Shown here piece after piece: positions 54,900 through 61,055 of a stretch of 64,000 bases of DNA. The DNA comes from CAMCXT01 sp040403315. Lineage in GTDB: Bacteria; Bacteroidota; Bacteroidia; M30B66. The number at the start of each line of letters is the position of its first letter. The first letter of the stretch is position 1. The DNA is taken from contig JBBAKX010000008.1 of assembly GCA_040403315.1 (NCBI GenBank), positions 88,250-152,249 of the forward strand, in the 5' to 3' direction. Position numbers and translations under genes: made by a program. A model generated the notes under the pieces. It worked only from the letters and a program-made list of their open reading frames with translations, was not told the origin of the DNA and searched no databases.

Positions 54900-55249
54900 G
54901 CATGTAACTCAACACAAATACCCTTCAAATTTCCACCAACAGGAGGATTTAGCTTGCATAGCCTGACGTTCAGGTTGCTCAGGCTTGGAAAGCGTGCTTG
55001 AATTGACCTAACAATCCTACCCGCAACATGTTCAATCAAATTCGATGGAATTGCCATTTCAGCTTTTACCAATTCGAAAACGATCGAATAATCCAAGGCA
55101 TCTTCCAATGCGTCACTTTCAATAGCGGCTGATGCATCGTAGTTGAAAGATACATGCAGACTGAATTTTCCTCCATGCGCTTTTTCTTCCGGATACACTC
55201 CGTGAAACGCATGAAACTCCATCTGTTCCAGCTCAATCCTCGCAAGCAT
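54896..55249 (-). CDS. folB: Dihydroneopterin aldolase
   Basis: 117 residues from the ATG at 55249, four bases after the gltX stop; a longer frame to 55315 would overlap gltX by 62 bases and adds unrelated residues. Motifs are MEFHAFHGVYPEEK (catalytic Glu), YSIVFELV, LIEHVAGRI and the closing KLNPPVGGNLKGICVEL with the conserved Lys. It converts dihydroneopterin to hydroxymethyl-dihydropterin in folate synthesis. Confidence 0.93.
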   Translation of the reverse strand: MLARIELEQMEFHAFHGVYPEEKAHGGKFSLHVSFNYDASAAIESDALEDALDYSIVFELVKAEMAIPSNLIEHVAGRIVRSIQARFPSLSNLNVRLCKLNPPVGGNLKGICVELHA

Positions 55250-55253
55250 ACTA

Positions 55254-56789
55254 CTAAAAGTTCGAAGTGAACGACAAGGCACTGTCGAAGCGAGAAACCA
55301 CTTCATCTTTACCAATCAAGGAACAAACTTCAAACATCGACGGACCAGCACCGATGCCAGTGATCATGATTCTAAATGCTTGCAAAACTTGTCCGATACC
55401 CACATTTGCTGATTCGAGATAAGCTTTCGAAACTGCTTCAAGATTGGTTGCGGTGTAATCGTTGGTATTGTCTAAAGCATCTCGCCAACCTTGCATGATG
55501 GCTTGCGTTTCAGGCTTCCATTTTTTCTTCAATGTAGCATCATCGTATGCCTTAGGTGCTTCAAAAAAGAACCTAGAATGCTCCAAGAAATCGCCCACAA
55601 AATTCGCACGCTCTTTCACCAAACTGGTAACGGTTTTTACGTATTCCATTGGTTTGTTGAAACCTGCTTGTTGCAATAGTGGCATGAATTGTTCGGCCAG
55701 TTCATCATCCGAACGCATCAGTAAATATTGATGGTTGAACCATTTCGCTTTTTCGAAATCGAATTTTGCACCCGATTTACTCACGCGATCGAGGCTGAAA
55801 GCTTCAACAAGCTGATCGAGCGAAAAAATTTCTTGCGTTGTTCCAGGATTCCATCCGAGCAATGCGAGAAAATTCAAGACAGCTTCAGGATAGTAACCTT
55901 TTTCGCGGTAACCGCTGGTCGTTTCACCCGAATTCGGATCTTTCCAATTCAGCGGAGCTACAGGAAAACCAAGACGATCGCCATCGCGCTTGCTCAATTT
56001 TCCGTTTCCATCAGGCTTCAACAAAAGCGGCAGATGCGCAAATTCTGGCATCACACTTTCCCAACCCAAATAACGGTACAACATCACGTGGAGTGGGGCA
56101 GAAGGCAACCATTCCTCACCACGAATTACATGGGTAATTTGCATTAAATAATCATCCACAACATTTGCCAAGTGGTAAGTCGGCATTCCGTCCGATTTAA
56201 ACAGGACTTTATCGTCCATATTCTGAGTATGCACTACGATCCATCCGCGAATGATGTCGTGAAAACGCACTTCTTCTTGGCGAGGTAATTTAATGCGGAT
56301 TACATATGGATCGCCCTCGTCTAATCTGCGTTTCACCTCATCTTCAGGCAAGGTGAGCGAATTTTTCATAGAATTTCGCGTGATCGCATTGTACTGCGGC
56401 GATGCTACTTTTGCAGCCTCGAGGCGCTTGCGCATTTCGTCGAGCTCTTCAGTTGTATCGAAAGCGTAGTATGCGTAGTCGTTCGCTATAAGTTGATCTG
56501 CATAAGCGCTGTACATCTGCTTGCGCTCACTTTGGCGATAAGGAGCATGCGGGCCACCATGCTGCGGACTTTCAACCGGATTGATTCCCAACCAGTTTAG
56601 CGCTTCCATAATGTATTCTTCTGCACCCGGCACAAAACGCGCTTGGTCGGTGTCTTCAACACGAAGGAGGAAATCTCCACCATGTTTCTTTGCAAAAAGG
56701 TAGTTGTAAAGCGCGGTTCTCACCCCACCAATGTGTAAATAACCCGTTGGGGAAGGAGCAAAACGAACACGAACGCGACGATCAGACAT
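55254..56789 (-). CDS. gltX: Glutamyl-tRNA synthetase
   Basis: 511 residues from the ATG at 56789. The class I HIGH motif is FAPSPTGYLHIG and the KMSKS motif is KLSKRDGD; VRVRFAPSPTG, QSERKQMY and HVIRGEEWLPS also fit GltX. It charges tRNA-Glu. An upstream ATG at 56816 overlaps the -7 box, which supports the shorter start. It is the first gene of the gltX-folB-CWC operon. Confidence 0.95.
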   Translation of the reverse strand: MSDRRVRVRFAPSPTGYLHIGGVRTALYNYLFAKKHGGDFLLRVEDTDQARFVPGAEEYIMEALNWLGINPVESPQHGGPHAPYRQSERKQMYSAYADQLIANDYAYYAFDTTEELDEMRKRLEAAKVASPQYNAITRNSMKNSLTLPEDEVKRRLDEGDPYVIRIKLPRQEEVRFHDIIRGWIVVHTQNMDDKVLFKSDGMPTYHLANVVDDYLMQITHVIRGEEWLPSAPLHVMLYRYLGWESVMPEFAHLPLLLKPDGNGKLSKRDGDRLGFPVAPLNWKDPNSGETTSGYREKGYYPEAVLNFLALLGWNPGTTQEIFSLDQLVEAFSLDRVSKSGAKFDFEKAKWFNHQYLLMRSDDELAEQFMPLLQQAGFNKPMEYVKTVTSLVKERANFVGDFLEHSRFFFEAPKAYDDATLKKKWKPETQAIMQGWRDALDNTNDYTATNLEAVSKAYLESANVGIGQVLQAFRIMITGIGAGPSMFEVCSLIGKDEVVSRFDSALSFTSNF

Positions 56790-56813
56790 AATTACATGGT
56801 ATTTATAGGGGCG

Positions 56814-56821
56814 CAAAATTA
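56814..56821 (-). promoter_or_regulatory. -7 promoter box of gltX
   Basis: On the minus strand TAATTTTG matches TAnnTTTG, 24 bases before the ATG at 56789. The -33 region is weak. Confidence 0.52.
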
Positions 56822-56877
56822 CACATTTCCATCAATGCTTCTATGTTGATCGAATCCTTTTAAGCGTCTAATTTTCA

Positions 56878-56965
56878 GGGCCTTTTGCGGGTCTTCGGCT
56901 ATACTCCTCGCACATTTCGCTTCGCTGCATGTGCCTGCGGGGTATTTGCCTCAACCCCTAAGGCG
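56878..56965. repeat. GC-rich hairpin element, possible interspersed repeat
   Basis: A block far richer in G+C than its surroundings. ATACTCC (56901-56907) and GCACAT (56910-56915) pair with ATGTGC (56929-56934) and GGGGTAT (56939-56945) around a 13-base loop, with one wobble pair. It is followed by CCTCAACCCC. No gene covers it and I see no second copy in the window. Confidence 0.5.
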
Positions 56966-57078
56966 ATTCGTTTAAATGTGATTTGTGCTTTACAAATACA
57001 AGTTTACTTGATAGACTTTCGTTCAATCAAATTGAATTTTAATTTATTTGCATTTCAAATTTATAACAAGTATTCATT

Positions 57079-57609
57079 TTGCAATCTTTTCAAACCATTC
57101 GAACAGAGAATTATTTGTTGCGACAAATCGTTGATGCTGATTTAGAAAATATTTTTTTAGGCCTTTCAAATCCTGAGGTAATCAAATATTACGGAATTAG
57201 TTATTCAACACGTGAGGAAACAAAAGAGCAATTAAAATTCTACCGCGAACTTGAACAAAACGAAACTGGAATTTGGTGGGCAATTTGCTCATTAAACAAC
57301 GATATTTTTTACGGCGTAATTGGCTTTAACAACCGAAATTTAATTCATCGCAATGCGGAAATTGGCTATTGGTTATTGCCGCAATATTGGGGAAAAGGAA
57401 TTATAAAAAATGCATTGCCAGTTGTATGCAATTTTGCTTTTCAAGAACTGAAATTGCATAGAATTGTTGCCATGATCGAATCTGAAAATATTGCCTCCAA
57501 AAAAACTGTTGAGCAATTCAGATTTAATTACGAAGGAACGATGAAGGAATGCGAGTTTAAAGACGGTTGTTGGATTGATTTGGAAATATTCGCTTTAATT
57601 AATAATTAA
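57079..57609 (+). CDS. GNAT-family N-acetyltransferase (RimJ/RimL-like)
   Basis: 176 residues. Motifs include LRQIVDADLENIF, the NAEIGYWLLPQYWGKGI acetyl-CoA loop and ENIASKKTVEQFRFNYEG. RimJ/L-like enzymes acetylate protein N-termini or small molecules. The only plausible start is a TTG at 57079; no ATG lies at the right place, so the exact start is uncertain. It is in an AT-rich accessory-looking stretch with the VOC gene. Confidence 0.87.
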   Translation: MQSFQTIRTENYLLRQIVDADLENIFLGLSNPEVIKYYGISYSTREETKEQLKFYRELEQNETGIWWAICSLNNDIFYGVIGFNNRNLIHRNAEIGYWLLPQYWGKGIIKNALPVVCNFAFQELKLHRIVAMIESENIASKKTVEQFRFNYEGTMKECEFKDGCWIDLEIFALINN

Positions 57610-57702
57610 TAATCGAATCACGCATTGCAAGTAATTGAATGATCATATTTAAAGCATGCAAATCATTCTCATTCTATTTTGATTGATTAATAAATTTTGA
57701 AA

Positions 57703-58062
57703 ATGCTGAACCAGATTATCCCGAAATTGCCCATGCGAGATAAAAACGCAACAAGTAATTTTTATATTCAGAAACTTGGCTTCGAAGATATTGGAGCCCA
57801 AGATTTTGATGGGTATTTAATTGTAAAGAAAGACCAAATCGAAATTCACTTTTTCGAACATAAATCCTTAGATATTCTTAATAATTATGGACAAGTTTAT
57901 ATTCGTGTGAGCAATATCGATGGTGTTTATCTCCAATTTGTGAATGCTGGAATTCCAATTCATCCCAATGGATCTTTGGAATTAAAACCCTGGATGCAAA
58001 AAGAATTTTCAATTTTAGATCCAGACCACAATTTGCTCACGTTTGGAGAGGCAATTTATTAG
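57703..58062 (+). CDS. VOC-family protein (glyoxalase/bleomycin-resistance fold)
   Basis: 119 residues from the ATG at 57703; an in-frame TTG two codons earlier is less likely. The fold is recognised from IPKLPMRDKNATSNFYIQKL, IEIHFFEHK and EFSILDPDHNLLTFGE. It resembles bleomycin-binding-type members, but the resistance role is not shown. It follows the GNAT gene by 93 bases on the same strand. Confidence 0.86.
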   Translation: MLNQIIPKLPMRDKNATSNFYIQKLGFEDIGAQDFDGYLIVKKDQIEIHFFEHKSLDILNNYGQVYIRVSNIDGVYLQFVNAGIPIHPNGSLELKPWMQKEFSILDPDHNLLTFGEAIY

Positions 58063-58217
58063 ATTGAACTATCGGTGCATTTAATTTAATCGATTTATTT
58101 CAATAAGGTGTTGTTTACTGAACTTGAGAATATTCAGCAATTCATCCACGAAAACAAAATTAAATTAAATCGTAATTGAATTATGTAAATAAAAAGAGAG
58201 ATTCAGCGAAATTCCTC

Positions 58218-58790
58218 TTATTCATACATGTAAACTCCAAACATAATTGTGGTGCAAACCAAGCCCAATAGAAAAATTGTATACGAATATTTAAGTAAAA
58301 TGTATTTCCTTTTCAATACATTTCCTTGTCCATAAAAATCGGCCAATAAACTTCTATAAAGATACTCGTCGTCTTTCAAGATTGTTAACATCGAATTTTC
58401 AAACTCTTGCGCCGAAAGGCTTGTGAAATTGCCGAAAAACAATAATGTAGATTTTTTATTGTTGACATCCTCCTGACTAAAATTTCCTTTCTTAAAATTT
58501 GGTCGCGTAGCCAAAACGGCAAAAACAGTCGTTAAAAGCGATGTTAATACAAGCATAATCATCGGAACGAACAATTGATCCCAGTACTCAATATTTCTAG
58601 CCGAAGAACCAATTACGAGCGAAAGTACAACAGTATTAATAGAAATCATGATGTTAGCTTTATTGTCGGCTAACATATTTTGTTGGTTTAGGTTGTTAGA
58701 TAAAACGCGAAAGAACGCACTTACTCCGGAGTCGTGGAATTCTTGTAATTGACTGAATTTGCTAGTCTCATTAATCGTCACTTCTGGCAT
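58218..58790 (-). CDS. PycTM-like membrane protein (Pycsar effector family)
   Basis: 190 residues. The N-terminal ~45 residues are soluble and end in QQNMLADNKANIMISINTVV, the hallmark start of the first helix in the PycTM (DUF5706) family. Three hydrophobic segments are visible: ~48-66, ~74-98 and ~165-188; the middle loop (~100-160) is polar. In Pycsar anti-phage systems, PycTM senses cCMP or cUMP made by a paired cyclase and damages the membrane. Here it lies 164 bases downstream of a class III cyclase on the same strand. Many family members have no proven defence role, so the pairing is suggestive only. Confidence 0.82.
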   Translation of the reverse strand: MPEVTINETSKFSQLQEFHDSGVSAFFRVLSNNLNQQNMLADNKANIMISINTVVLSLVIGSSARNIEYWDQLFVPMIMLVLTSLLTTVFAVLATRPNFKKGNFSQEDVNNKKSTLLFFGNFTSLSAQEFENSMLTILKDDEYLYRSLLADFYGQGNVLKRKYILLKYSYTIFLLGLVCTTIMFGVYMYE

Positions 58791-58954
58791 TTAACAGTTT
58801 TTTGGAGAGTAATGATATTGACAATATATATCAGCACCCAATAAATTCTGAGAGTTAACAATTTGATAATCTAGTAAATATAGGTGTTGATACTCATGTT
58901 GGCAATGGTTTGGTATGGTTATCTCAAATCGCTGGAGTCGGATATTCTTGAATG

Positions 58955-60868
58955 CTATGCTTTTGGCTCAACGAAATACATGTCAATTTCACCTTTCCCT
59001 TTTGCGCTAATCCTGCCTCTGTGCGTACAGTCGAATTCATCTTTTACCTTTTCGTAGGTAGAACTACTGATGTTCACTTTTCCAGGCTCACCAGATGACT
59101 CCATTCGACTAGCGGTATTTACGGTGTCGCCCCAAATATCATAAGCGAATTTTTTAATTCCTACAATTCCAGCAACCACCGGGCCGGTGTGGATTCCAAT
59201 ACGGATTTCGAAAAAAGGTAAATCATTCGCAATTTTTCTGGCTTTTCCTTCTTCAATAAACTGGCGAATTTCGAATGCAGCTTTGATTATATTTGTAGCT
59301 TGATTTGGATCTTCAACCGGGATTCCTCCTGCTGCCATATAAGCGTCGCCAATGGTTTTAATTTTCTCGATCCCATATTTCTCCATAATTCGATCAAAGG
59401 CAGAAAAACATTCGTGAATATCTCTGACCAAATCCTTCGGACTTAATTTCTCCGACATTGCAGTAAATCCCTTGAAGTCGGTAAACAATACCGTTACTTC
59501 TTCCATTAATCGAGCTTCTGCTTCTCCTTTTTCTTTTAATTCTTCAGCAACCTCTGCTGGTAAAATATTAAGCAATAATTCGTCGCTTCTTTTTTTCTCC
59601 TTTCCAATCCTATTGCGTTGTTTGAAGAAAACTCCCGCAAATAAAAGTACAATCACAAATCCGCCAATAAAGCTGTTGCGCACTATTTTCTGGCGACTGA
59701 TTTCTTTTTGTTTTAATTCGGTGTCTTTTGTTAAAAGTTTAATTTTCGATTCCTTTTTTTCTAAATCGAAATTGAATTGCAATAGACCTAGTTTTTTATC
59801 GGTGTTTACATTATAAATCGTGTCTTTGATAGACGAAAACAACTCTTGGTACTTATATGCATTTTTAAAGTCATTTATTGTTGAATATGAATTTTTTAAG
59901 CCCTCATAAATTTCCTTGTTTTCAAATGTAAAGTTTAAAGGAACGGAAATTATCAAAGCATCCTTGTAAGATTTAATTGCAAGTTTATGTTCATTATTGG
60001 CTGCATATGTTTGAGCAAGAGCCAACAATGATTGCGTCATATCTAGCTTAGCATCTAAGCTCTTTGCGTAGTCGTATGCTTTTTTATGCGTTAATAAGGC
60101 TTTGTTGAATTCTTTTCTTCTGGAATACACTTTTCCAATGTAATTCATAGTCCAGATTAATTCAGGCGTGCCTTCAAGTGCTACGTATGCTTTGTTTAAA
60201 TAGAAAAGAGCCTTCTCATCGTTTTTTAAATTAAAATAAGTTATTCCTAAGTTGCCCGCAGATGTGCCAAATTCATACTTTTTATTCGTTTTTGTGCACA
60301 AAAAATAGGCTTTTTGAAAATAATCTAAGGCTTTATTGTAGGTGCTTGGTTTATTTAAATTTAAAGTCCCGATGTTATTAAGAGAAGATATAATTCTATT
60401 TGTGTCGTTTATTTCTTCAGAAATTTTGAGTGATTTTAAATCTAATTCCAAAGATTTCGCATCGTCGCCTTGGTTGTAATAAATCGCAGCTTGATTACTT
60501 AACATATTTGCAACCCCTCGTTTATCTCCGATTGTTGTGTAAATCTTTAATGCTTCATCCCATGCAGATAATGCTTCTAAGTATTTTCCCTTTAAATAAT
60601 GACCCATTCCAATGTTTTTGCTGGCTAGCGCTAGCCCTCGGTTGAATCCAATCTTTGTTGCCAATTCTTTTGCAGAGAGCGCAATTCTGATCGAAGAATC
60701 AGGTTTGTCGTTCACATATTCTTTGGCTAATTGATTTAAAACATTTACACGTGTGGAATCAGGAATGCGCTGGTTTAAAATCCGCATCAAACTGTCGGCT
60801 GCGGCCGCATAGGAATTCGAACAGTTCCATAGCACTAACAATAAGCATATCCAACGTAAAAAACGCAT
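58955..60868 (-). CDS. TPR-domain transmembrane class III adenylyl cyclase
   Basis: 637 residues from the ATG at 60868, which gives a clean signal peptide (MRFLRWICLLLVLWNCSNSYA); an upstream ATG at 60964 adds 32 polar residues. TPR repeats (~40-350) should lie outside the inner membrane, followed by a helix (~398-416) and the cytoplasmic cyclase domain (~450-630). The metal-binding aspartates are Asp464 (LFTDFKGF) and Asp508 (TIGDAYM). The adenine-specifying pair Lys504 and Asp577 (YDIWGD) and transition-state Asn584/Arg588 (NTASR) are all present, predicting cAMP as product. The PycTM-like gene follows on the same strand. Confidence 0.92.
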   Translation of the reverse strand: MRFLRWICLLLVLWNCSNSYAAAADSLMRILNQRIPDSTRVNVLNQLAKEYVNDKPDSSIRIALSAKELATKIGFNRGLALASKNIGMGHYLKGKYLEALSAWDEALKIYTTIGDKRGVANMLSNQAAIYYNQGDDAKSLELDLKSLKISEEINDTNRIISSLNNIGTLNLNKPSTYNKALDYFQKAYFLCTKTNKKYEFGTSAGNLGITYFNLKNDEKALFYLNKAYVALEGTPELIWTMNYIGKVYSRRKEFNKALLTHKKAYDYAKSLDAKLDMTQSLLALAQTYAANNEHKLAIKSYKDALIISVPLNFTFENKEIYEGLKNSYSTINDFKNAYKYQELFSSIKDTIYNVNTDKKLGLLQFNFDLEKKESKIKLLTKDTELKQKEISRQKIVRNSFIGGFVIVLLFAGVFFKQRNRIGKEKKRSDELLLNILPAEVAEELKEKGEAEARLMEEVTVLFTDFKGFTAMSEKLSPKDLVRDIHECFSAFDRIMEKYGIEKIKTIGDAYMAAGGIPVEDPNQATNIIKAAFEIRQFIEEGKARKIANDLPFFEIRIGIHTGPVVAGIVGIKKFAYDIWGDTVNTASRMESSGEPGKVNISSSTYEKVKDEFDCTHRGRISAKGKGEIDMYFVEPKA

Positions 60869-61002
60869 TCTAAAATCATTCTTGAGCGGCGAATATCGGA
60901 GAAATTGAATTAACAGCTGCTTTCTTTTTCTATTATTCAATAGTTGAGGCTTTGTTTGTAACATGACGCGCCCAACAGACTTTGGGTTTGAATCTAGACA
61001 CC

Positions 61003-61037
61003 CAAAAAAAAAGGCCCGACATTATGCCGAGCCTTTT
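61003..61037 (-). terminator. Terminator of the right-edge repeat protein gene
   Basis: On the minus strand AAAGGCTCG pairs with CGGGCCTTT (one wobble), followed by a run of T residues. Confidence 0.88.
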
Positions 61038-61055
61038 CAGATTGAATAGTGATCC

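Noticed and set aside
58955..60868. Naming the cyclase PycC
   Set aside because: Lys504/Asp577 are the adenine-selecting residues of ordinary adenylyl cyclases, so a pyrimidine product is not supported.
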